Shown: positions 1-6,245, counted from the stretch's first letter. The stretch: DNA of 6,245 nucleotides from JBGTKH01 sp041744735 (GCA_041744735.1 JBGTKH010000311.1:1-6245), one strand, 5' to 3'. Numbers and translations are program-made. Notes: generated by a model not told the origin, from the sequence alone.

Positions 1-1363
1 TGGCTTTGTAGTCGTCGGTCGCGGACGCGAATCGCGCCCGGAGAAACGGCAAGTACTCGGAATCGCGGAAGCGGTTTTGGTAGATCGTGACGAGGGCGTC
101 GCCCAGCGTGTGCTTGTCGGCGGGTTCTTTCGCCGTGTTCCATCGCTCGCGCAGCCCGGCGGCGATCTTCTGCCACACTTCATCCGGAATCTCCGACGCA
201 TCCAACTGCGTGCGGCCGTCGATCGGTTCGGCCAATTCCAGGCGGCCCGACAATAGCCACGGCGCAAGCGATTGGATCGTCTGCGGCGAAAGCTCGATGA
301 CATCGTCCGGCATGCGCATCAGCAACTCGCCGCGCAGCCGGTCGCCCGATTCGCTCTGTGCAAAGGAACTCATGTGAATGATGCGAATCGCGACAGCCGA
401 GTGATGCGGATGACGGACGAAGAATCGAACCATGTCGGCCAGCGGTTCATACCAGCGGTCGTCCATGCGGTAGAACGACAGATTGTGAGCGCGTCCTTCC
501 GCGAACTGCAACGCCGCGTCCAATCGCGCGTGCTGATGTTCGGCCGTAATCTTTCCTTCAATGCGACTAGCCGCCAGCCAGCCATCGGCCATTTCGTACG
601 CCGCGTCAAGCTGGTCATTGAAGACCAGCGCGGCCAGATGATACGAGTACGCCGACGCATACTTCGGTTGACGCTTGACCCATTCGCTGGTGAATTTAAG
701 CCAGTCGACCCAACGGAATTCGGCTTCTAGAAGTCCCGCATAGGCAGTTCGGAGCGTCTCGTCTTCGTAGTCCGTTCGCTTGATTGGCCGATCGAATTCG
801 TTTTGCAGCCAGGCGTAGGCCGCGTCCGACTGGCCGGCGCGCAGTAGCCGCTGAGCGACGTCCACCTGACGTTGGACATCCCACGGTGCCTGCTCGGCAA
901 GCATACGCCGCAACGCGAGCGCGTCTTCCAAACGACCGAGCGCGTCGTAGCATTGGGCCAATCGATCTTGCCAGTGCGGCATCACATTCCACTGGGCCGG
1001 TTGCCGTTCGTAAACGGGCTTCAGCAATTCAACGAGTTCGAAGAACTCCGGCCAACTGGTAATGCCGTAGGCTTGATTCATGAGGAAATCGGCCAGAAAG
1101 ACGTCATCCTGTTGCGGTTGTGCGACGAGCTGACGAGCTTCGTCGAGCAACCGCTGCCGCGCTTCTTCGTTACGCCGAATCGTGATCAGTAGCATGGTGC
1201 GAATCCACTTCACGCCCGGTTTATCGGGATGCAGCTTTTCGAGCGCCTCCTCGTGCTGCCACATTTCGTCCCACTGCTGGCTCATCGCGTTCCAGAGAAT
1301 CATCGTCATGCGGTCGTCGAAGGAAGCGGAGCCGTCGGCGACACGCTGCCGCGCATCCTTCAG
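1..1363 (-). other. Helical TPR-like repeat region (residues about 1501-1954, continues past the edge)
   Basis: The chain becomes helical. The clearest repeat is residues 1629-1660, with L1635, A1636, Y1639, G1643, A1648 and P1660 at the consensus TPR positions; the next (about 1662-1693) has A1670, G1677 and A1682. Weaker helix pairs lie before (about 1533-1580) and after (about 1700-1800). TPR arrays bind other proteins and are common at the end of large planctomycete proteins. Residues 1800-1954 stay helical but show no clear repeat spacing. The number of repeats and the end of the protein lie outside the window. Confidence 0.6.
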
Positions 1364-4300
1364 CTTGACCGGCGGCAGTTGCAGAAACTGAACGGACGAC
1401 TTCGCAGCTAACTCGGCCGCGATCCGTTTGTCGAACTGGTCGCGCGATAGGGGCTGAACATCTAACTCGATCTCGCCGATCTTGCTGCCATTTGCATCGG
1501 TGATCTGCGTGCGTCGCGCCCACCACGAACCCGCGACCTCGACGAAATCTTCATACGACCAGCGGCCGGTCGATTTCTCGCCGTCGAACGTCTCATAGGA
1601 CAGAATCACGTGACGGGCCGTGTCGATCAGGTAATGTTGCTCGTACGTCGAATCCTTGAACGACAAGGTCAACTTCGCTCGGTTTTCGCCCGCCGGTTGA
1701 ACGCCAGCCTGATGTGTCGGATGCCCGAGATGCAGCGCCGCAAGTGACGAGTCGTACAGCACGAAAGACGGCAAGAGGTCCTGCTCGACGCTGTCTCGCA
1801 CGCGCCCCAGTCGATGGGCCACCGAATAGACACCGCGCTGCTTCGCATTGCAGAATTGGATGTCGGAGCGGTCATCCAAATCCAATGTGCGCGTCAGCCA
1901 CGCCCTCGGTGAATACAAGATCAGATCCGTGTTATGCGACTCACGGCGGTTCCAGCGCGGGTCGAACGTATCGTACGTGCGGCGAATCACAATGCCGCCC
2001 GCCAGATTGCGAAGCGACTCGGTGCGCAAAAGGCTCTTTGAAAGTGCGATCGCCTCCGGAGACCAGCCCTCCGGATCCTTCGGCGGTTCCGCCGGCCCGC
2101 GCACTGCCGGCTCGAGCGCGGGGAAAATCGCGTCGACCCACCTTGTGTAATCCGCGTAGTAATGGCCATAGTCGAGCGAAAAGTAACTCGCTCTTCCGCC
2201 GGCCAACCGTGACCCACGACTTGCCAATTCGTTTCGTTGAAAGTCCGTGCCGTCTACCTCGCCAAAGCCGAAATCAATCGATGCCTTTCTAATAAAGGGG
2301 CGATCTCCAACCATCAATTCCTTCCTGAAGTCGTACTCGGCATCCTCGCGATCCAAATCCTGTAACCCCAACGCCATTTCCTCGTCGAGCGACTCGATCG
2401 CGTCGCGGCCGAGTGAGTCTGGCTGATAAGCGGCTGCCGCTAAGGCTTCCTCGGGGCCATCCAACGGCGCACTCCCGGCTCTCGCGGCGAACGGATTTGT
2501 CTGACTGCCGAAAGCCGACAAATCGACCAAAATTGGACTTGCATCCAAGTCCGAAGCGACGCTCGAAATCGTGCTCGTGACCGAGTCGATCGGTCCACCG
2601 AATTCCGCGTCTCCAGCCCCGCCCGCCAAACCGACAACCGGCCCGGACATCGGCAGCGCACCCAGAGCGTTCAGATTGAACCTGCCAGAAGGCTGCAACC
2701 GGTCGATTCGTTGTTGGAACAGACGCGAGTTTCTGCTCATCGTGGAAAGCTGCTGCAGAATCTGCCGACGCAGGCCGATCCGCCAATCGCCCGCGAGTTT
2801 TATCTGCTGTTGTAATAATTCGTAATTCGCGTTGTCGCGGCCGGCGGCAAAAAACCGTTCGCCGTCGCGCATCTCGTAGCGACGCTTGACGCCAAACCGT
2901 TCGCGGTCCGCGTCCGACTCCAACACCAACAGCGAAGTGTAGGGCGTGATGATGTGAAACTCTTCCGACAGCGCGATGATCTCGTCTTGGATCGCCTGGC
3001 CGCGGCCTTGCCCGAGCAGATGATCCAGATGCGAGCGTGCCCACAGGCGAGGAATGAACGAGTTGCCTGCCTCGGCGTCCGCCAGCGACACGCGGGCGGC
3101 GTAGCGAACCGTTTCGCTGCCACGCTTGCCGGTGACCACAATCTCGCCCTGCTGATCTTTCCCCTCGGGCAGATAACGTCCGACGATAATCTGCTGCGTG
3201 CCCGCCGCCAGATTCGGCAACCGTTCGGGATAAACCGCGGCAACTTTCAAGCCGCGGAATTCAATGTTCATGTCGCGCAGCCCCGGCTGAGCAATTTCGT
3301 TCAGCAGTTCCAGCGCGACCGACGGCGGAGTTAGCTCGCCGCCGATCCCTCGCGCCGACCCGCCGCCACTTGCGGCGATGCTCTTCAGCACGATCGACTC
3401 GGTCGTGTTCCCGACAGACACTGCGTGGAACGTGAGCTTTCGTTTGGCAGCCGTAGACTCGCTGCCGGTCATTCGCTGGAGACGTTTTGCAAATGCGACC
3501 GGATCAGCATCTCCCGTCGACACGATGCCATCGCCGATGTAAACAACGTGCGCGTTTGCGGACGCCCTTTTGATGACATCCGACAAGGCGCGGTCGAGGT
3601 CGGTCCAGCCCAACGACAGCCGCTGTTCGAGAAACTCGCCGGCCTTGGCGACGTTCGCCTCGGTCGCTTCGCAAGGCTCGGCAAAGGCCCACTCGGTTCC
3701 CACGTCAGCCGCGGCAAGCATGAAACGGTCGCTCGGCCCCAAGGACGCGAGCACGGTCGCCACGAACTCCGCTTGCTGCCGACGCTTCTCAGAATCCATC
3801 GACGCCGAAGTATCGCACAGCAGCACGAGATTGAGCGGTTGGCCGTCCGGCAGCAGTTCACGCTGCCAGTTGCCTTCGTTCGACGGAGGCGTAACCTGAA
3901 TCAAGAAATAGCCGTCATCACCGCGTCGATGCGGGACCAGCACGACATCGGATTGCCGTCCATCCACTTCACAGACGACTTCGAAATCGCGATCCGGCGT
4001 ATACCCCTGCGCGGTGAATTCGACTTGCGCTGAGTGGACGGTGCTCTGCGTGCGCACGGAATGCGTCGGGCACGTCACGTTCGTCAGCGGCAGCGCCGAA
4101 TTGACCGTCACGGTCAGCGACAACTCGCGCAGCGGCTTGGTGCGCAGCAGGTCGCTGCGCAGGCCGTACGAATATCGATAGCGATTGGCACGCAGTGGCA
4201 GAACCTGCGTGTAAACGATCTTCACCCGCTTCTCCGAGTGCGCTTCGATTGGAAACACGCGCGCCTTGAACAAGTTGCCGCTGGTCCACTCCAGCAAGCC

Positions 4301-5863
4301 GGGATCGCGCCGCTCGCGCAGGATCGTCTCGTAAATCTCGCGTGCCCGCTGTTTTTCGACGATATCCGCCTCGACCAAGTCGTTGCCGATCCACATGCCA
4401 AAGCCGCTAATCGATGCATCTTGCGGCAGGGGGAAATGAAACACACCCTCTAATCGCGAATCGGTGTGATTGACGAACGATTCCTCGATCGTCGTGCGAG
4501 CGATCTGGTCGCGGATTTCAACCGTGACCTTGTGGTAGCCCACGGCCAGTGGTTCGTTGCGGCCGTCGGGCAAGTTGACGATCAGCGAGCCCAGCGATTC
4601 CTTGTTCGTGGTGCCTTCGAAGCCCGCGAGCCATACAGGAGTGTTCGGCACGTCGACCAACTTCTCAGCGCCGTCAACTCGCAGCAGATGTTTTCCCGCG
4701 GCGTTGAACGAGCGGCTCTCTTCGCGCGGCGCGAGCAGTTCAAACGCAACCGCGTCCTGTTTCGGCAACACGATTTGAGCCTGCCCGCTGTGCAAGCGAG
4801 CCTGTTTGGGCGAGATGCACTCGATCAGCGTGCCCGGCCCGAGCGTGATCTGCACGTTGGATGAAAACGAAATCAGCACCGCGTTCGCGCCGCGCAGGTC
4901 CGTGCGAACCCAATCGCCCGGCTTCAACAGCAGTTCGCGGCAGACGGGCGTCCAGCGGCGGGCCAACATCGGTCGCACCGTCACGACGCCCTGTGCATCG
5001 CTGACTTTGCCGATGCGGCCGTCTTCCGTAAGCGACTTGGCGACGACGAACTTCTCGTCACCGATCGGCGGATTCATCGCAATCAACCGCAGTTCCGCCA
5101 GCGGCGGGGCCGTGCGTTTGGCATGCGGGTCCCGCGCGATGATGCCCGCCAGTTGTTTGGTCTGAGCGTCGGCAAACGCTTCGATCAACAGCGGCCCGTG
5201 CTCGCCTTTGACTTGTTGGCGATACACGAGGCACTCACGTCCGTCGTACATCGCTTGTTCGTTTGGCCAGGCAGCCAACAGCGCGGAAGCGTCTGTCACT
5301 CCCACTTCCAACAAACCAAGCAGATCGACTTGCTTTTGTGGACTCAGGAACCAAGGCGAGTCGGACTCGACGACCGTGTTTGTCGTTTCGTCGACTTTCC
5401 AAAGCCGCGATCCGGCGGCGATCTCGTATCGCTGGGGCGAATGCTCGCGACGAACCATCCCTGGCGCTCGCATCCAGATTTCCGCTTCACTCTGGTCGCG
5501 CACGACTCGCAGGTGTAACGTCTCCGCGTCGCGCAGATCGCTCAAGACTTGCGAGAACGGCACTGCGCCGCTGACCAGTTCGGAACTCCACGGCCGCAAC
5601 CACGCGGTGAGTGCGGCAATGGCCAGCGAAGCGGCGATCATGCCGCGCAATGCAAAAGTGAACATCGGACTTCTCCGTTGTAGCGGTGAGGGGAACTCAG
5701 CAGGCGGGCCGGCGGCCGTTGAACTGGCCGCGAACGCATCGGAAGACGCCTCGCGCAGCCGCGCCAGCAACTCGCGATTCGGCGTCGGCGCATCGGCGTC
5801 GATCGTGCGCAGCAGCGCTGCCAACCGTGCGTCGTCTCGATCGTGTTGCTGGTTCTCGTTCAT
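1..5863 (-). CDS. Giant membrane-anchored FecR/VIT/VWA/TPR protein, putative partner of the ECF sigma factor (3' end outside window)
   Basis: This is a single open frame of 1,954 codons that leaves the window without a stop. Residues 1-68 are a polar, cysteine-free tail and 69-89 a single membrane helix, so the rest is probably outside the cytoplasmic membrane. The outer part carries LolA-like, FecR-like, VIT and VWA domains, the usual post-VWA region, a flexible linker, a second beta-rich part and TPR-like helices. The VWA metal site is complete: D684-x-S686-x-S688, T754 and D778. VIT and VWA domains are known from inter-alpha-trypsin inhibitor heavy chains and many bacterial surface proteins, where VWA binds ligands through a metal ion. 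The ATG at 5863 was chosen because it overlaps the sigma factor stop and because the tail has an ordered helical pattern (AALLRTID, RELLARLREASSDAF). No Shine-Dalgarno sequence precedes it, which fits translational coupling. A role as anti-sigma factor or envelope sensor is inferred from position only; ligand and function are unknown. Confidence 0.92.
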   Translation of the reverse strand, partial: MNENQQHDRDDARLAALLRTIDADAPTPNRELLARLREASSDAFAASSTAAGPPAEFPSPLQRRSPMFTFALRGMIAASLAIAALTAWLRPWSSELVSGAVPFSQVLSDLRDAETLHLRVVRDQSEAEIWMRAPGMVRREHSPQRYEIAAGSRLWKVDETTNTVVESDSPWFLSPQKQVDLLGLLEVGVTDASALLAAWPNEQAMYDGRECLVYRQQVKGEHGPLLIEAFADAQTKQLAGIIARDPHAKRTAPPLAELRLIAMNPPIGDEKFVVAKSLTEDGRIGKVSDAQGVVTVRPMLARRWTPVCRELLLKPGDWVRTDLRGANAVLISFSSNVQITLGPGTLIECISPKQARLHSGQAQIVLPKQDAVAFELLAPREESRSFNAAGKHLLRVDGAEKLVDVPNTPVWLAGFEGTTNKESLGSLIVNLPDGRNEPLAVGYHKVTVEIRDQIARTTIEESFVNHTDSRLEGVFHFPLPQDASISGFGMWIGNDLVEADIVEKQRAREIYETILRERRDPGLLEWTSGNLFKARVFPIEAHSEKRVKIVYTQVLPLRANRYRYSYGLRSDLLRTKPLRELSLTVTVNSALPLTNVTCPTHSVRTQSTVHSAQVEFTAQGYTPDRDFEVVCEVDGRQSDVVLVPHRRGDDGYFLIQVTPPSNEGNWQRELLPDGQPLNLVLLCDTSASMDSEKRRQQAEFVATVLASLGPSDRFMLAAADVGTEWAFAEPCEATEANVAKAGEFLEQRLSLGWTDLDRALSDVIKRASANAHVVYIGDGIVSTGDADPVAFAKRLQRMTGSESTAAKRKLTFHAVSVGNTTESIVLKSIAASGGGSARGIGGELTPPSVALELLNEIAQPGLRDMNIEFRGLKVAAVYPERLPNLAAGTQQIIVGRYLPEGKDQQGEIVVTGKRGSETVRYAARVSLADAEAGNSFIPRLWARSHLDHLLGQGRGQAIQDEIIALSEEFHIITPYTSLLVLESDADRERFGVKRRYEMRDGERFFAAGRDNANYELLQQQIKLAGDWRIGLRRQILQQLSTMSRNSRLFQQRIDRLQPSGRFNLNALGALPMSGPVVGLAGGAGDAEFGGPIDSVTSTISSVASDLDASPILVDLSAFGSQTNPFAARAGSAPLDGPEEALAAAAYQPDSLGRDAIESLDEEMALGLQDLDREDAEYDFRKELMVGDRPFIRKASIDFGFGEVDGTDFQRNELASRGSRLAGGRASYFSLDYGHYYADYTRWVDAIFPALEPAVRGPAEPPKDPEGWSPEAIALSKSLLRTESLRNLAGGIVIRRTYDTFDPRWNRRESHNTDLILYSPRAWLTRTLDLDDRSDIQFCNAKQRGVYSVAHRLGRVRDSVEQDLLPSFVLYDSSLAALHLGHPTHQAGVQPAGENRAKLTLSFKDSTYEQHYLIDTARHVILSYETFDGEKSTGRWSYEDFVEVAGSWWARRTQITDANGSKIGEIELDVQPLSRDQFDKRIAAELAAKSSVQFLQLPPVKLKDARQRVADGSASFDDRMTMILWNAMSQQWDEMWQHEEALEKLHPDKPGVKWIRTMLLITIRRNEEARQRLLDEARQLVAQPQQDDVFLADFLMNQAYGITSWPEFFELVELLKPVYERQPAQWNVMPHWQDRLAQCYDALGRLEDALALRRMLAEQAPWDVQRQVDVAQRLLRAGQSDAAYAWLQNEFDRPIKRTDYEDETLRTAYAGLLEAEFRWVDWLKFTSEWVKRQPKYASAYSYHLAALVFNDQLDAAYEMADGWLAASRIEGKITAEHQHARLDAALQFAEGRAHNLSFYRMDDRWYEPLADMVRFFVRHPHHSAVAIRIIHMSSFAQSESGDRLRGELLMRMPDDVIELSPQTIQSLAPWLLSGRLELAEPIDGRTQLDASEIPDEVWQKIAAGLRERWNTAKEPADKHTLGDALVTIYQNRFRDSEYLPFLRARFASATDDYKA
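1364..2299 (-). other. Second beta-rich part, unassigned, ending in a LolA-like stretch (residues about 1189-1500)
   Basis: I do not recognise the first part, which is rich in aromatic residues (YFSLDYGHYYADYTRW, 1227-1242) and is followed by a Pro/Glu-rich loop and a helix (EAIALSKSLLRTESL). The later part (about 1395-1475) has strands AKLTLSFKD, YEQHYLIDTARHVILSYETF, STGRWSYEDFVEVAGSWWARR and IGEIELDVQPL. That sequence of 'residue from training on a tied value, then Tyr-x-Asp-Phe, then hydrophobic Gly' recalls the C-terminal half of LolA-like domains. Function is unknown; the domain call is tentative. Confidence 0.35.
2300..2701 (-). other. Flexible linker, Gly/Ala-rich then acidic (residues about 1055-1188)
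   Basis: The stretch has low complexity: small residues (LGALPMSGPVVGLAGGAGD), then many Ser, Asp and Ala, then a strongly acidic part around 1158-1178 (SLDEEMALGLQDLDREDAEY). No fold is recognisable. Codons such as AGG, AGA, TTA, GTA and GGA that are sparse elsewhere in the gene appear toward its end. It most likely separates the VIT/VWA half from a second functional half and may mark the place where two ancestral genes were joined. Confidence 0.55.
2312..2326 (-). promoter_or_regulatory. Possible internal ribosome site AGGAAGGA with in-frame ATG (Met1184)
   Basis: AGGAAGGA (2326-2319) stands four bases before an in-frame ATG (2314-2312) at the very end of the linker. Starting there would give a separate product of at least 771 residues made of the second beta-rich part and the TPR-like repeats. 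It would lack a signal peptide, so it would stay in the cytoplasm. The same bases simply encode Arg-Lys-Glu-Leu, so chance is a real alternative. Confidence 0.25.
2714..3298 (-). other. Conserved post-VWA region of VIT/VWA proteins (residues about 856-1050)
   Basis: A beta-rich part (MNIEFRGLKVAAVYPERLPNL through IIVGRYLP and GEIVVTGKRG) leads to FIPRLWARSHLDHLL (936-950) and then EEFHIITPYTSLLVLE (967-982). The PRLWAR helix and the ITPYTSLLVLE strand are the usual closing motifs of VIT/VWA proteins, so this completes the standard module. A glutamine-rich helical stretch (about 1014-1056) follows and leads into the linker. Confidence 0.75.
3299..3841 (-). other. VWA domain with intact MIDAS metal site (residues about 675-855)
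   Basis: The first strand NLVLLCDTSASMD carries the DxSxS motif (D684, S686, S688). T754 in GWTDLDRAL and D778 in VVYIGDGI supply the two other metal-binding positions, so the site should bind Mg2+ or a similar ion. The last strands include LTFHAVSVGNT and the helix SIVLKSIAASGGG. An intact site is normal for VWA domains that bind a protein ligand or take part in assembly, and argues against a decayed domain. The ligand cannot be deduced. Confidence 0.93.
4184..4585 (-). other. VIT domain (residues about 427-560)
   Basis: The VIT (vault protein inter-alpha-trypsin) pattern is clear: KVTVEIRDQIARTTIEESFVN, then LEGVFHFPLPQDASISGFGMWIG, then the EKQRAREIYETILRERRDPGLLEW helix and turn, and finally FKARVFPIEAHSEKRVKIVYTQ. 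The EKxxAxxIYE helix, the DPGLLE turn and the FxxRVFPI strand are typical of the family. VIT is nearly always followed by VWA, as here. Its exact biochemical role is not settled in bacteria. Confidence 0.93.
4664..4996 (-). other. FecR-like domain (residues about 290-400)
   Basis: The segment shows the FecR pattern: a strand with GVVTVRP, then LLLKPGDWVRTDLRGANAVLISF, then VQITLGPGTLIECISPKQARLHSGQAQIVLP. The G-D-x-V-x-T turn, the LGPGT turn and the final L-x-S-G-x-A strand are the hallmarks. FecR proteins pass an envelope signal to an ECF sigma factor, the best known case being ferric citrate with FecI, so finding this domain beside an ECF gene is meaningful. Here it lies outside the membrane, as in FecR itself. 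The iron link is not implied. Confidence 0.75.
5069..5578 (-). other. LolA-like beta domain (residues about 96-265)
   Basis: Just outside the membrane the chain reads VPFSQVLSDLRDAETLHLRV, then AEIWMRAPGMVRRE and YEIAAGSRLWKVDE. Later come MYDGRECLVYRQQV and LIEAFADAQTKQLAG. This order of strands (a 'do the following increase' helix, a 'weight and remove' strand pair, then a 'sort of modification by residue') resembles the LolA/LolB-like half-barrel found in many planctomycete anchored proteins. In lipoprotein sorting that fold holds acyl chains; here a ligand role is unproven. The assignment is by eye and moderate. Confidence 0.45.
5663..5676 (-). promoter_or_regulatory. Shine-Dalgarno GGAGAAG and in-frame ATG (Met67), alternative start of the giant protein
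   Basis: GGAG (5676-5673) lies seven bases before an in-frame ATG (5665-5663), a better ribosome site than the one at 5863. Starting here, the protein would begin MFTFALRGMIAASLAIAALTAW, two residues before the membrane helix, and would look like a protein with an N-terminal anchor or signal peptide and no inner tail. I keep 5863 as the main start because of the overlap with the sigma factor gene, but this could be the true start or a second one. Confidence 0.4.
5860..5863 (-). promoter_or_regulatory. ATGA stop/start overlap joining the sigma factor and the giant membrane protein
   Basis: On the minus strand the ATG of the large gene (5863-5861) shares two bases with the TGA stop of the sigma factor gene (5862-5860). 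The bases just upstream (ACCAAGTCGTT) hold no GGAG-like ribosome site. Such overlaps usually mean that ribosomes ending the first gene re-initiate on the second, so the two proteins would be made together and from one transcript. Confidence 0.9.
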
Positions 5864-6245
5864 AACGACTTGGTCACCGATTGCTTCCGAAGCGATTCAA
5901 ACTTCGTCCGGAATTCGCGGCGGGCACGCGCCAGTTTCGATTTGACAGCTTCGCTTGTGTTGGCCAACTCAACGGCCATTTCGTCGATGGATCGCTCATC
6001 AAGGTACTTAGCCACCAACAGCGACGCGTAGTCCGCCGTCATTTCTGCGAGCACAGATCGCACCACCTCGGCCAATTCGTGCCGCTCGAGCAAACCGTCA
6101 AGCGACTGGCCGTCCTGATCGCTGCTGCTCAGCTTGCCCGCTTCCGCCAATTGCAATAACCGTCGTGCCCGCTGCGAACTTCGCCAGTACGCCGCGACCT
6201 GGTAATGAGCGATTCCCGACAGCCAACTCCACAGCGATCCGCGAT
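5860..6245 (-). CDS. ECF-type RNA polymerase sigma factor, C-terminal part (5' end outside window)
   Basis: This gene encodes the C-terminal 127 residues of an extracytoplasmic-function sigma factor, which would direct RNA polymerase to a small set of promoters. The visible part opens with SLWSWLSGIAHYQVAAYWR, which fits the end of region 2 (the WL..IA....YWR pattern that helps recognise the -10 element). A variable linker rich in Ser, Gln and Asp follows at about residues 22-50. Region 4 spans about residues 52-117, with a helix-turn-helix for the -35 element (YLDERSIDEMAVEL, turn, SEAVKSKLARARREF). Only about ten residues follow region 4, so there is no C-terminal sensory extension. The start lies beyond the right edge; a TTG at 6156 is inside the coding region and is not the start, because homologous sequence continues upstream. 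The TGA stop overlaps the ATG of the next gene. The family call is confident; the ECF subgroup and target promoters cannot be read from this fragment. Confidence 0.93.
   Translation of the reverse strand, partial: RGSLWSWLSGIAHYQVAAYWRSSQRARRLLQLAEAGKLSSSDQDGQSLDGLLERHELAEVVRSVLAEMTADYASLLVAKYLDERSIDEMAVELANTSEAVKSKLARARREFRTKFESLRKQSVTKSL

Larger units (their letters stand above)
5597..5863 (-). other. Cytoplasmic tail and single transmembrane helix of the giant protein (residues 1-89)
   Basis: Residues 1-68 are hydrophilic and contain two likely amphipathic helices (about 10-20 and 29-47), followed by a Pro/Ala/Ser-rich stretch and a basic LQRR just before the membrane. Residues 69-89 (TFALRGMIAASLAIAALTAWL) are hydrophobic and long enough to cross the membrane once. 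The basic residues before the helix predict that the N-terminus is inside. The tail has the size and place of an anti-sigma domain but has no cysteine, so it lacks the HxxxCxxC zinc motif of the common zinc-binding anti-sigma class. Binding to the sigma factor is inferred only. Confidence 0.7.

Noticed and set aside
1714..2292. Plus-strand open frame of 192 codons
   Set aside because: Its product is rich in Arg, Pro, Ser and Cys with no domain, and the whole span is coding on the other strand in one unbroken frame.
2289..3044. Minus-strand open frame of 251 codons in another phase
   Set aside because: It overlaps the post-VWA region and linker of the continuous long frame, and its Arg/Gly/Ser-rich translation is typical of an out-of-phase reading of GC-rich coding sequence.
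3425..4033. Plus-strand open frame of 202 codons opposite the VWA domain
   Set aside because: The minus-strand frame here encodes the VWA domain with all its metal-site residues. The plus-strand product is Arg-rich and has no recognisable fold.
4136..4165. GCGCAGC/GCTGCGC inverted repeat that could form a hairpin
   Set aside because: It lies inside the VIT coding region, has no T-run, and is explained by repeated CTGCGC (Leu-Arg) codons.
5208..5945. Plus-strand open frame of 245 codons opposite the start of the giant gene
   Set aside because: It lies antisense to the sigma factor end and the membrane-anchor region, its translation is Ser/Arg/Ala-rich without a domain pattern, and GC-rich genes commonly leave the opposite strand open.
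6157..6159. TTG or other start near 6156 as the beginning of the sigma factor gene
   Set aside because: The frame stays open to the window edge and the upstream residues match the end of sigma region 2, so the gene starts outside the window.
1..6245. Search for tRNA, rRNA, CRISPR arrays, insertion sequences and terminators
   Set aside because: Two coupled genes fill the window, and I saw no spaced direct repeats, terminal inverted repeats, transposase motifs or hairpin-plus-T-run structures.

Overview
The window looks like part of a planctomycete chromosome, probably of the Pirellula/Rhodopirellula type. The reasons are moderately high GC, tightly packed reading frames, an ECF sigma factor gene directly followed by a very large membrane-anchored multi-domain protein, and a VIT plus von Willebrand A (VWA) architecture that is common in that phylum. 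The assignment rests on architecture and style and was not tested by a database search.

Everything real is on the minus strand, read from right to left, and the window is essentially all coding. At the right edge (6245 to 5860) is the C-terminal 127 residues of an ECF RNA polymerase sigma factor: the end of region 2, a linker and a complete region 4. Its TGA stop overlaps the ATG of the next gene in an ATGA (5860-5863). From 5863 to the left edge runs one uninterrupted frame of 1,954 codons that has not ended at base 1. I translated it codon by codon on the reverse complement and met no stop or frameshift.

The giant protein has, in order: a short cysteine-free cytoplasmic tail; one transmembrane helix (about residues 69-89); a LolA-like beta domain (about 96-265); a FecR-like domain (about 290-400); a VIT domain (about 427-560); a VWA domain with a complete MIDAS metal site (about 675-855); the conserved region that usually follows VWA in VIT proteins (to about 1050); a Gly/Ala-rich then acidic linker (about 1055-1188); a second beta-rich part that ends in another LolA-like stretch (about 1189-1500); and helical TPR-type repeats to the window edge.

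The coupling suggests that sigma factor and membrane protein form a signalling pair. The short inner tail could hold or release the sigma factor, and the large outer part could sense or bind something at the envelope. That is inference. Two in-frame internal ATGs with good Shine-Dalgarno sequences (5665 and 2314) could yield shorter forms. I found no RNA genes, mobile elements, CRISPR arrays or terminators, and no non-coding stretch of appreciable length.
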